This document shows, piece by piece, positions 36,067-42,706 of a stretch of 47,571 bases of DNA. The translations under genes were made by a program, and so were the position numbers. The stretch comes from an uncultured Clostridium sp. (GTDB taxonomy: Bacteria > Bacillota > Clostridia > TANB77 > CAG-508). The notes beneath the pieces are model-generated. The model had not been told where the DNA came from. It worked only from the letters and a program-made list of their open reading frames with translations, and made no database searches. The stretch covers positions 1-47,571 of the forward strand of contig CAMKEH010000003.1 of NCBI GenBank assembly GCA_946411515.1, given 5' to 3'. Numbering within the stretch: the stretch's first letter is position 1; each line of letters opens with the position of its first letter.

Positions 36067-36525
36067 TTAAACTTCATATTTAATTGTTTGTTCATTATTA
36101 GTATTACTAGAATTATCAATTATTGTTTCTTTAGGTATATATATTTCTATTTTTTGATTTTTAAATAAATCTTTTAGATTTATTTCATATAATATTTCGT
36201 CTGATATATTTTCTAACCTATTTATCTTATAATTTTCATTTTCTTTACCATCTATTTTTATTTGAATTTTATTAATATTATTTATCTTAATATTGCTTTC
36301 TATCACCTTTAGTTGTATATTAACATTATATAGTTCTTTTTCATTTTCTTTATATAATGTATTTTTTATATTCATTAACTCTATTTTTGGCTCTATTGTA
36401 TCTATATTAATATTTCCAATTGTAAATTCTTTATAAAAAAAGTATTTTGCATTAACTGTATAAATAGATATTCCTAAAGAAATTAAAAATATAAATACAA
36501 ATATATCTATTATTTTCTTTATCAT
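36067..36525 (-). CDS. Small exported protein, TasA-like fold suspected (152 aa)
   Basis: An N-terminal basic and hydrophobic helix ends in NAKYFFYKEFTIGNINIDTIEPKIEL, then a beta-rich domain with many Asn, Ile and Lys. The AKYF junction and the IEPKIE motif recur in the next gene upstream, so the two are paralogues. AAGGA is eight bases ahead of ATG 36525; a longer TTG frame overlaps the preceding gene. A relation to camelysin/TasA-type matrix proteins is suspected from the signal and domain style only. Confidence 0.6.
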   Translation of the reverse strand: MIKKIIDIFVFIFLISLGISIYTVNAKYFFYKEFTIGNINIDTIEPKIELMNIKNTLYKENEKELYNVNIQLKVIESNIKINNINKIQIKIDGKENENYKINRLENISDEILYEINLKDLFKNQKIEIYIPKETIIDNSSNTNNEQTIKYEV

Positions 36526-36538
36526 TTTTACATCCTTC

Positions 36539-37003
36539 TTAAACTTTTTGTTCAAAATATATTTTCATCTTTATAATATCATTTATTTCTTTTAAGTAAT
36601 TATCGTTTACTAATATTTCTATTTTATAATCATCTTCTTGTTTAGCTTTAGTTTCAAGTATAAATTTATCTGTTTTATTTTTATTAAGTTTTATTTCTTC
36701 ATTATTTTTATATATTTTAATACTAATTATTTCACTTGAATTATTTATAAATTCTATATAATATTCTAAACAGACTTCATTTATCTTTTCTTCATTATTA
36801 AAATTTTTTATTTTAAAATAATATAATTTACTTTCATCTGAGTTTATATCTATTACATTATCATTTTCTATTTCAATTATTGGTTCTAAAATTTTAGTAT
36901 TTATATTTATATTTGTATTACTAAAATATTTTGCTAAACTATTTTTAGAAAGTATAATAATTAAAATAATAAATACAGTTATTAATTTTTTCTTGTTTTT
37001 TAT
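36539..37003 (-). CDS. Small exported protein, paralogue of 36067-36525, apparent AUA start
   Basis: An open frame of 154 codons begins ATA AAA AAC AAG AAA, followed by a hydrophobic helix, LAKYFSNTNININTKILEPIIEIEND and a beta-rich domain. No ATG, GTG or TTG is available in frame at the N-terminus. AGGAGG lies exactly seven bases before the ATA, so the ribosome probably starts there, or the start codon has mutated. Ends two bases before the ribosome binding site region of the next gene, so the pair is coupled. Confidence 0.6.
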   Translation of the reverse strand: MKNKKKLITVFIILIIILSKNSLAKYFSNTNININTKILEPIIEIENDNVIDINSDESKLYYFKIKNFNNEEKINEVCLEYYIEFINNSSEIISIKIYKNNEEIKLNKNKTDKFILETKAKQEDDYKIEILVNDNYLKEINDIIKMKIYFEQKV

Positions 37004-37027
37004 TTCAAAGCCTCCTTTTTATAATAT

Positions 37028-37060
37028 AAAAGTGAGGAAATGTTAACTTTTCCCCACTTT
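37028..37060 (-). terminator. Hairpin after the first exported-protein gene
   Basis: AAAGTG-GGAAA pairs with TTTCC-CACTTT with a small loop and a T/A-rich tail on the minus strand. It may reduce rather than stop read-through to the next two genes. Confidence 0.5.
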
Positions 37061-37093
37061 ATTGTATAAAGGATATTATTTCATTTTTATTAT

Positions 37094-37674
37094 CTATAAT
37101 TTTATTTGCTCTCCACTTACAAGAATAATAAAATCATAATTTCTAATATTTTGCATATCTTCAGTATCTTTTAAATCATTTTTCTTAATTTCTTCTTCAG
37201 TACTTCCAGTTTCATAATCCCATTTCCATTTTATTTCAAATGTTTTTGTTTTTATTTCATCAGCCAAACTAATTATTCCAGTCAAACATTCTTCCATATC
37301 CTGAAATGAATTATATTCTTTGTCTTCAAGTATAAATTTAAAATTTTGGGGTTTGTTTGTTTCATCTATTGATTTAATACTATATCTTATATCTACTTCT
37401 GTTCCAGTAGTATCAATTGATATTAGAAAGCTACCACTTGTACCTGGGGCAATTTTTTGGTTAAGTTCAGAAGCGTTTTCCTTAGATGATGTTAAACTAA
37501 TTTTTTGTATTTCTTCTTTACTATCATTTACAATAAAATTCCATGAGGCAATTGGATTTTTATTTTCTATTTTTAAATTTGTAATATTATTTCTAGATAA
37601 TTTAAAAGCACAAAAAATTATTACTAATATGACAATTAAAAAAATGTAGATTATTATTTTTTTGATTTTGTCAA
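37094..37674 (-). pseudogene. TasA/camelysin-like exported protein, frame broken in a poly-A tract near the start
   Basis: From 37657 down, the frame gives IIIYIFLIVILVII, a beta-rich domain with NPIASWNF, APGTSGSF, TTGTEVDIRYSI, NKPQNFKF and WKWDYETGS, all typical of the TasA-like group. It ends at 37094. GGAGG lies seven bases ahead of TTG 37674 (M-TKSKK), but the tract of seven A (37657-37663) is one base short, so this start leads to TAA at once. The full gene needs eight A. An indel error, phase variation or transcript slippage could explain it. Confidence 0.6.
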
Positions 37675-37881
37675 AGGCATCCCTCCTAACATTATTTGTT
37701 TCAAATTGGATTATTTTTTAGATAAACAAACTTAGATTTAAACTTTTTGAATTTAAATTAAAATTATAGATAATTAAAAATGTACTCTGATTATAAAAAC
37801 TTTTTCTTCCATTGTCAATAATTTTTATGATTTTTCTTTGACTTTTCACCGCAAAATTCGACAATTTTTGCAATAAATATC

Positions 37882-37907
37882 AAAAAAAGAATAGGTCATC
37901 CTATTCT
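37882..37907 (-). terminator. Terminator after the TIGR04086-type gene
   Basis: AGAATAGG/CCTATTCT with loop ATGA and a run of six to seven T on the minus strand. It overlaps the stop codon by two bases. Confidence 0.85.
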
Positions 37908-38268
37908 ATTTCCTATTTACTCCTATTATTCCACCTAATATACCAAAAGCTGTTCCTACTAATATCATTATTAAGCTTTGTATATTTAAACTAAACTTCC
38001 AATTTAATATACTAGAAATCATGTATAATATTAATAAATAAACTAATCCTATTAACCCTCCATTTATCATACCATTCTTTTTTATATTTTTAGTTGAAAT
38101 TGAACTTCCACATAATATACTTAATGCTGTTACAACTATAACTACAGGTGCAATTGTATTTTCACCAACATTTGTATATGTTAATATCACTGAAAATATT
38201 AATAGAGCTATTAATGTTACTATTATAGATATACCTACACCTTTAAATATATTTTTTATATTTTCCAA
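37906..38268 (-). CDS. TIGR04086/YrzE-type membrane protein
   Basis: A 120-residue protein with four membrane helices (FKGVGISIIVTLIALLIFSV, then IAPVVIVVTALSILCGSS, and two more with Gly-rich GGLIGL and GILGGIIGV). The TTG at 38268 is chosen because AGAAGGA lies seven bases ahead; ATGs at 38286 and 38301 have no binding site. This fits the usual N-terminus of the family. The function is unknown. Confidence 0.7.
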   Translation of the reverse strand: MENIKNIFKGVGISIIVTLIALLIFSVILTYTNVGENTIAPVVIVVTALSILCGSSISTKNIKKNGMINGGLIGLVYLLILYMISSILNWKFSLNIQSLIMILVGTAFGILGGIIGVNRK

Positions 38269-38398
38269 TTTAATTCCTTCTTTCATTTTGTTATATTTCA
38301 TTTATATTTACATGAACTAAGAAATATACCAAAATGGAATGGTAAATTATTATCTTATTTATAAAATTATTGATCATTTTACTTATTATTTTGAATTT

Positions 38399-39210
38399 TT
38401 ATTTTATTGTTTTTTCTTTTTCTAATTGCTTTAAGCTCTTCTTAGGTGTAAGTAAATTTTCAGGCATAGTTCCACCAATATCAGAAATTGCTTTTCTTAC
38501 CTTTTTACCTACTTCATAATGAGTTTTATTTGCTTTCTTTTCAGTATCAACTTTATCTCTTTTTAATCTTGATTCAGTTTGTGTAATACGAAATAGATTC
38601 GCTGCAAGTTCTTCACTTCCCATATTATCTAAAATTCTTCTCTATATCTTAAGCCTTTTCTTTTAGCAATATCATCTGCTGTTTCTCAATTATATAAACC
38701 TTTATATCCGCTATTATGAAATTTATCAAAATTTTTTACACCAGCATTTTTTGCAGCTTGATTCAATGAATAATTTCCTTTTCTAGTTAGATTTCTTTGA
38801 TAAAATCTTTTTTCATCTTCTGTTAACATACTATATTCTTTTTCACTTATTTCTTGTTTTCTAGTTTGCACTGCAAAATATGTTTGTGCCAAAGCAATTA
38901 CTTTTTTTCTACTATCTCCATTCTGCGCTATTAAATAGCAAGCATAGCGAGTTAATTTATACTCAGATTGTTTTCTATAAGCTCCTGAACCAATTTGAAC
39001 CATTTTATTGATGTCAGTAAAATGGTCTAATACACTAATATCACTATTTTTACAAGATATTTTTGCTTTATTAATTATTTTTTCAAATTTCTGCCAATTA
39101 GAGTATTGTAATATTGGCATAAGTTCTCTAGCATACCAATACTCAACTCCACATTCATTAACATGTTTTATATCTTCAAATGATTTGTTGTTTTTTTCTA
39201 CATCTTTCAT
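38399..39210 (-). pseudogene. DinD-like DNA-damage-inducible protein, broken copy
   Basis: A paralogue of the intact gene at 40641-41474. It has the same BRO-N-like start (KHVNECGVEYWYARELM), the central LTRYACYLIAQNGD and AVQTRKQEISEKEY, and the C-terminal KKSLKQLEKEK. Two lesions break it: GGA has become TGA at 38686-38688, and one base is missing near 38631, where the intact gene has GATATTTTA. E. coli DinD inhibits RecA. The promoter and palindrome ahead of it are still perfect. Confidence 0.88.
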
Positions 39211-39253
39211 TAATATCATCTCCGTTTCTTCACTTTTTATTAAATTTAGAATT

Positions 39254-39282
39254 ATTATAAAACAATTGTTTGTATTTGTCAA
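39254..39282 (-). promoter_or_regulatory. Consensus promoter with embedded palindromic operator (dinD copy 1)
   Basis: TTGACA, 17 bases, TATAAT: an exact sigma-A consensus. The perfect palindrome AAACAATTGTTT (39260-39271) fills the spacer up to the -10 box. It resembles a Gram-positive LexA box (CGAACrnryGTTyG) with substitutions at the outer bases and one at the centre. Confidence 0.65.
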
Positions 39283-39312
39283 TAGATTTTAATACCTTTT
39301 TTTCAAATTAAC

Positions 39313-39349
39313 AAAAAAAGAATCTGTTCATAAAAGTTCGAACAGATTC
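39313..39349 (-). terminator. Orphan copy of the tRNA operon terminator
   Basis: GAATCTGTTC/GAACAGATTC with a ten-base loop and seven T is identical in stem and loop to 41594-41623, which follows tRNA-Gln. Here no gene precedes it, so it was copied together with dinD. Confidence 0.75.
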
Positions 39350-39607
39350 CTTATTGGCTCCTGTGTTAAAGTTATCTACAACTTTTTTTCAGAGCATTAA
39401 CGATTGATACAAATATCAATCTGTTTTATTTATATATAGATTATCAAATTATTAAAAAATATTCAAGTTATTTTTATGTTTTTATATGAACTTTTTGCGA
39501 ATATTTATTTGATTTCTTTAGATTTATAATAAGATGTGTGTTATACTAATTAAAATAGGAAATGATAGTAAGCAGATGTGATTTTTCAATGTTTTATAAA
39601 ATTTAAC
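39350..39607. other. Gene-free AT-rich stretch
   Basis: No open frame with a binding site is found. It holds a perfect dyad ATTGATA/TATCAAT (39403-39420). It separates the copied dinD block from the small gene at 39663-39983 and may mark an old insertion boundary. Confidence 0.4.
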
Positions 39608-39657
39608 AATAAAAATGCTGTAATACCTCTATCTTATTAGAAATTATTACAGCATTT
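39608..39657 (-). terminator. Terminator after the 106-residue gene
   Basis: AAATGCTGTAATA/TATTACAGCATTT with a 19-base loop and a T-rich tail on the minus strand. Confidence 0.75.
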
Positions 39658-39662
39658 CTATG

Positions 39663-39983
39663 CTACATATTTAAAAATGATTTAATACGTTGCCAAATTG
39701 TAATTTTTTGAATTTGAGGGCAATCCGTTGGAAGATAGCATACGCCACCATAGGGTTCAACCGTTCCAACAAATTTATTTTTTTGCTTTGGATGAGTACA
39801 ATAAACTGCATAGCGATGTGTTTCAATGCGCTCTTCCCTTATGATGCCTTTTTTTCCGTCAGCTTCTGTTGTTAATTTCTCAATAATAACAGGAAATTCA
39901 CCTCTTTCTTCCACAACTTTTGCATATTGGCAGTTTCCTTTTCCATATGGAGAATCTGCACAAATTATCCGTATTTCATTCAT
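39663..39983 (-). CDS. Small Cys-containing protein of unknown function, probably imported
   Basis: A 106-residue protein: MNEIRIICADSPYGKGNCQYAK (N-terminus, first 20 informative), a central basic part and GGVCYLPTDCPQ near the end. The four Cys might bind metal. AAGGAGG and ATG 39983 decide the start. Base composition is clearly more GC-rich than around it and it contains the only triplet-read CGG codon in the window (39971-39969, codon 5). Together with its own consensus promoter, hairpin leader and terminator this suggests horizontal transfer. The function is not recognised. Confidence 0.75.
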   Translation of the reverse strand: MNEIRIICADSPYGKGNCQYAKVVEERGEFPVIIEKLTTEADGKKGIIREERIETHRYAVYCTHPKQKNKFVGTVEPYGGVCYLPTDCPQIQKITIWQRIKSFLNM

Positions 39984-40006
39984 AGTAGCTACCTCCTTAA
40001 GTTTTC

Positions 40007-40044
40007 GGAGGCATTGCCCCCGAATGATAATTATTGGGGACTCC
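40007..40044 (-). promoter_or_regulatory. GC-rich hairpin in the 5' leader of the 106-residue gene
   Basis: GGAG/CTCC and CCCC/GGGG can pair to give an interrupted stem between the promoter and the ribosome binding site. It is unusually GC-rich for this genome and may control translation or transcription. Confidence 0.4.
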
Positions 40045-40062
40045 AATAAAGTTTACATTTCT

Positions 40063-40091
40063 ATTATAGCATAATTTTACATAAAGTGCAA
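40063..40091 (-). promoter_or_regulatory. Promoter of the 106-residue gene
   Basis: TTGCAC (40086-40091), 17 bases, TATAAT (40063-40068), with TGC just ahead of the -10 box. Confidence 0.65.
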
Positions 40092-40114
40092 TTATTTTGA
40101 TTGTTTACCTTTTA

Positions 40115-40414
40115 TTAATATTTCATATTTATATTATTAAACAAATATAATGCAACTTTATTTTGTTCTGCATTATTCATTTCAAAGATTTTCGCCATAA
40201 CAAATAATACTTGTGGATACTTTCTCATATTTACATAGCTTGTTAGATATTCATTATCAATTTGTTTTAATCTCTTATCAAATACACTATGTATATGTGA
40301 TTTATTATATTTTAAATTAGTATAAGAACTTTCTGACATACAAACACCAACTCTTAATTTATCTTTTATGCCCATTTTATTTATTATTTCTATTACTTCA
40401 TTTACTTTTTCCAT
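40115..40414 (-). CDS. Small helical protein of unknown function (99 aa)
   Basis: It begins MEKVNEVIEIINKMGIKDKL and contains CMSESSYTNLKYNKSHIHSV, EYLTSYVNMRKYP and a C-terminal LYLFNNINMKY. AAGGAG lies 11 bases ahead of ATG 40414 and overlaps the end of a preceding short frame. No family recognised. It belongs to the accessory segment between the two dinD copies. Confidence 0.55.
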   Translation of the reverse strand: MEKVNEVIEIINKMGIKDKLRVGVCMSESSYTNLKYNKSHIHSVFDKRLKQIDNEYLTSYVNMRKYPQVLFVMAKIFEMNNAEQNKVALYLFNNINMKY

Positions 40415-40430
40415 AACTATTATTTCTCCT

Positions 40431-40601
40431 TTATTTTTTATTCTTATCATTTTTATCCTTTAATTTATTATCTTTTGTTTTAGTTAGTTCATCTTCTGTT
40501 AAAATCCTCTTTAGTGGATTATTTATTAAATCTATTTCATAATCATTAAATACATTTTCTTTATGTAATATTTCTTTATAAAAATCTTTTAGATAAAACA
40601 A
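40431..40601 (-). CDS. Possible short gene or gene remnant (56 aa)
   Basis: A frame with coding-like composition reads FYLKDFYKEILHKENVFNDY and ends in a Lys/Asp-rich tail. Its stop codon overlaps the ribosome binding site of the next gene, as in a coupled operon. No ATG exists; the only candidate is TTG 40601, inside the inverted repeat. It could be the tail of a deleted gene. Confidence 0.3.
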   Translation of the reverse strand: MFYLKDFYKEILHKENVFNDYEIDLINNPLKRILTEDELTKTKDNKLKDKNDKNKK

Positions 40602-40642
40602 ATAAGGAATTCCTTTATTAGAACTCCTTATTTGTTTTATCT
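40591..40642 (-). terminator. 18-bp perfect inverted repeat at the end of dinD
   Basis: AGATAAAACAAATAAGGA (40591-40608) pairs with TCCTTATTTGTTTTATCT (40625-40642) around a 16-base loop, overlapping the dinD stop. The stem is very stable but lacks a clean T run, so it may be a weak terminator or a processing site. Confidence 0.55.
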
Positions 40643-41474
40643 ATTCATTATTTTTCACTTTTAATTTAGTATTCTTCTCTTTTTCTAATTGCTTTAAACT
40701 CTTTTTAGGTGTTGGTAAATCTTCTGGCATAGTTCCTCCAATATCAGCAATTGCTTTTCTTACTTTTTTACCTACTTCATAATGAGTAAAGTTTGCTTCT
40801 TTTTCAGTTTTTATATTATCTTTCTTTAATTTCTGTTCAGTTTGAGAAATTCTAAATAGGTTAGCAATAAGTTCATCACTTCCCATATTATCTAAAATAT
40901 CTTCTCTATATCTTAATCCTTTTCTTTTAGCAATATCATCAGCTGTTTCTCCATTATATAATCCTTTATAACCTGCGTTATGAAATCTATCAAAATTTTT
41001 AACTCCAGCATTTTTTGCAGCTTGATTTAGTGAATAATTACCTTTTCTTGTTAAATTTCTTTGATAAAATCTCTTTTCATCTTCTGTTAACATACTATAT
41101 TCTTTTTCACTTATTTCTTGTTTTCTAGTTTGTACTGCAAAATAAGTTTGAGCAAGTGCAACAATTTTTAATCTTGGATTTGCATTTTGAGCTATAAGAT
41201 AACAAGCGTATCGTGTTAATTTATAATCTTTTTGTTCTCTTTTTGCTCCAGACCCTATTTCTACCATTTTGTTGTTAACAACGAAATGGTCAGTATAAGT
41301 TATTTCAGAATTTTGACAAGCTATTTGAGCTTTTCCAATAACTGCATCAAAATATCTCCAATCTTTATATCCTAAAACTTTCATTAGTTCTCTAGCATAC
41401 CAAAATTCAATTCCATTCTCATCAATATGTTTTATTTCTTCAAACGATTTATTATTTTTATCTATATCTTTCAT
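40641..41474 (-). CDS. dinD: DNA-damage-inducible protein D homologue
   Basis: A 277-residue protein that aligns by eye along the whole of E. coli DinD: FEEIKHIDENGIEFWYARELM, KMVEIGSGAKR, LTRYACYLIAQN, AQTYFAVQTRKQE, KNAGVKNFDRFHNAGYKGLYNGE, and VGKKVRKAIADIGGTMPEDLPTP (first 20 residues of each informative). DinD binds and disassembles RecA filaments. The start is ATG 41474, with GGAG nine bases ahead; the longer frame begins in the -35 box and cannot be real. It lies behind the tRNA-His/tRNA-Gln operon terminator. Confidence 0.92.
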   Translation of the reverse strand: MKDIDKNNKSFEEIKHIDENGIEFWYARELMKVLGYKDWRYFDAVIGKAQIACQNSEITYTDHFVVNNKMVEIGSGAKREQKDYKLTRYACYLIAQNANPRLKIVALAQTYFAVQTRKQEISEKEYSMLTEDEKRFYQRNLTRKGNYSLNQAAKNAGVKNFDRFHNAGYKGLYNGETADDIAKRKGLRYREDILDNMGSDELIANLFRISQTEQKLKKDNIKTEKEANFTHYEVGKKVRKAIADIGGTMPEDLPTPKKSLKQLEKEKNTKLKVKNNE

Positions 41475-41523
41475 TAATATCATCTCCGTTTCTAAATTTT
41501 TTATTTCTATATTTTTTAAAATC

Positions 41524-41552
41524 ATTATAAAACAATTGTTTGTTTTTGTCAA
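41524..41552 (-). promoter_or_regulatory. Consensus promoter with embedded palindromic operator (dinD copy 2)
   Basis: TTGACA (41547-41552), 17 bases, TATAAT (41524-41529), with AAACAATTGTTT at 41530-41541 abutting the -10 box. Identical in plan to 39254-39282. The placement fits repression by LexA or a similar damage-responsive regulator. Confidence 0.7.
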
Positions 41553-41585
41553 TATTTTTTACTTATTTTTCCAAATAAATACAAC

Positions 41586-41623
41586 AAAAAAAAGAATCTG
41601 TTCATAAAAGTTCGAACAGATTC
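41586..41623 (-). terminator. Terminator of the tRNA-His/tRNA-Gln operon
   Basis: GAATCTGTTC/GAACAGATTC with a ten-base loop and eight T on the minus strand, five bases behind the CCA end of tRNA-Gln. Confidence 0.9.
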
Positions 41624-41628
41624 GTCAC

Positions 41629-41703
41629 TGGCTGGGCTGGCTAGATTCGAACTAGCGCATGCCAGAGTCAAAGTCTGGTGCCTTACCGCTTGGCTACAGC
41701 CCA
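41629..41703 (-). tRNA. tRNA-Gln (TTG anticodon)
   Basis: Acceptor TGGGCTG/CAGCCCA, T arm GCTAG-TTCGAAT-CTAGC, anticodon arm CCAGA-CTTTGAC-TCTGG and encoded CCA. All arms pair fully. It is the second gene of a two-tRNA operon. Confidence 0.95.
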
Positions 41704-41716
41704 ATATTAAATTAAA

Positions 41717-41794
41717 TGGGGTGGAAGATGGGACTCGAACCCACGGTCTCCAGTGCCACAAACTGGCGCGTTAACCAGCTACGCTACATCCACC
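41717..41794 (-). tRNA. tRNA-His (GTG anticodon)
   Basis: The anticodon arm CCAGT-TTGTGGC-ACTGG gives GTG. The extra 5' G(-1) faces C73, the identity element for HisRS. CCA is encoded. The acceptor has one T-T mismatch at position 6-67. Confidence 0.94.
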
Positions 41795-41828
41795 ATTGTT
41801 GTAGCTTAAAAGTTTAAGCACATATATA

Positions 41829-41858
41829 ATTATAACTAATTCCTACCCCATTTGTCAA
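41829..41858 (-). promoter_or_regulatory. Promoter of the tRNA operon
   Basis: TTGACA (41853-41858), 18 bases, TATAAT (41829-41834): full consensus boxes, about 35 bases ahead of tRNA-His. Confidence 0.8.
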
Positions 41859-41891
41859 CTACTTTTTCGAATTTTGTTGAATTTCTGTTTT

Positions 41892-42689
41892 TTACTCTTC
41901 AGATGTCCCAAAAGCACTTGGATCTAATCCATATTGTTTATATAACCATGTTTGATAATTAAATGGTGTTAATGTTTCTGGTAATCCATAATCTACACCT
42001 TGTGTATCTACACTAATAGAATCAATAATAACTTTATTTACAGGTGTACTAACTTCTGTATTTCCACTAGTTTCTGCATCAGCAGCAGCTTTTACTTCTA
42101 CATTTTCAATGCTATGTACTACATCTATGCCCTCTATAACTTTTCCAAAAGATGTATAATATCCGTTTAATGATTGTGATGCTTTTGTTGTAATAAAGAA
42201 TTGTGAGCTTCCTGAATTATAAGATTCTTCTCTTAATGAAGATGATTGCTGTGTATAGTCATTTCTCGCCATACCAATAACACCTTCATCAAATTTTAAT
42301 TTATTATCAACTTTATTGGCTATAAACTCACCTTTTATAGAATATTCTTTATCTTCTCCATCATCTTTTAAATCTGATAAACTTGCAGAACCATTTCCTG
42401 TTCCATTTTTATCTCCACCTTGAATCATAAAATCTTTAACTATTCTATGAAATGTCAATCCATTATAAAATCCTCTGTTTGAAAGTGTTATAAAATTTGC
42501 TACAGTGTTTGGAGCTAAATTAGGATATAATTCTACCTTTATAGTTCCAAAATCTTTCACTTCTATAGTTGCAATAGGATTTTTAACTTCCATTGTTGCA
42601 TTTTTATAATACCCATATCCTATAATTCCTATTAATACTATTAATAAAATTAAAGCAATTACCCAAATTACATTTTTAAATTTTTTCAT
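41892..42689 (-). CDS. Membrane-anchored cyclophilin-type peptidyl-prolyl isomerase
   Basis: A 265-residue protein. One N-terminal helix (about 7-28) anchors it outside the membrane. The cyclophilin core has FGTIKVELYPNLAPNTVANF, GLTFHRIVKDFMIQGGD, GVIGMARN, SGSSQFFITT and FGKVIEGIDVV, with the catalytic Arg in FHR. The C-terminal 60 residues are unique. It should assist folding of exported proteins. It ends an operon with radA and disA. Confidence 0.92.
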   Translation of the reverse strand: MKKFKNVIWVIALILLIVLIGIIGYGYYKNATMEVKNPIATIEVKDFGTIKVELYPNLAPNTVANFITLSNRGFYNGLTFHRIVKDFMIQGGDKNGTGNGSASLSDLKDDGEDKEYSIKGEFIANKVDNKLKFDEGVIGMARNDYTQQSSSLREESYNSGSSQFFITTKASQSLNGYYTSFGKVIEGIDVVHSIENVEVKAAADAETSGNTEVSTPVNKVIIDSISVDTQGVDYGLPETLTPFNYQTWLYKQYGLDPSAFGTSEE

Positions 42690-42706
42690 TTTTCATTATT
42701 CCTTTC

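Noticed and set aside
37657-37663. Poly-A frameshift of the TasA-like gene as a fourth CGG case
   Set aside because: No CGG is present; it needs an added base in a homopolymer, a different kind of event.
38686-38688. TGA in the broken dinD copy where the paralogue has GGA, suggesting TGA read as Gly
   Set aside because: The same copy also has a one-base deletion, and other genes here (for example miaA) end in TGA, so this is an ordinary nonsense mutation.
39350-39365. GGAGCCA on the minus strand as a leftover tRNA 3' end
   Set aside because: No T-arm or other tRNA structure lies upstream.
41594-41623. GTTCGAAC within the tRNA terminator as a LexA box
   Set aside because: It is the arm and loop of a rho-independent terminator with eight T, and the half-site spacing does not fit LexA.
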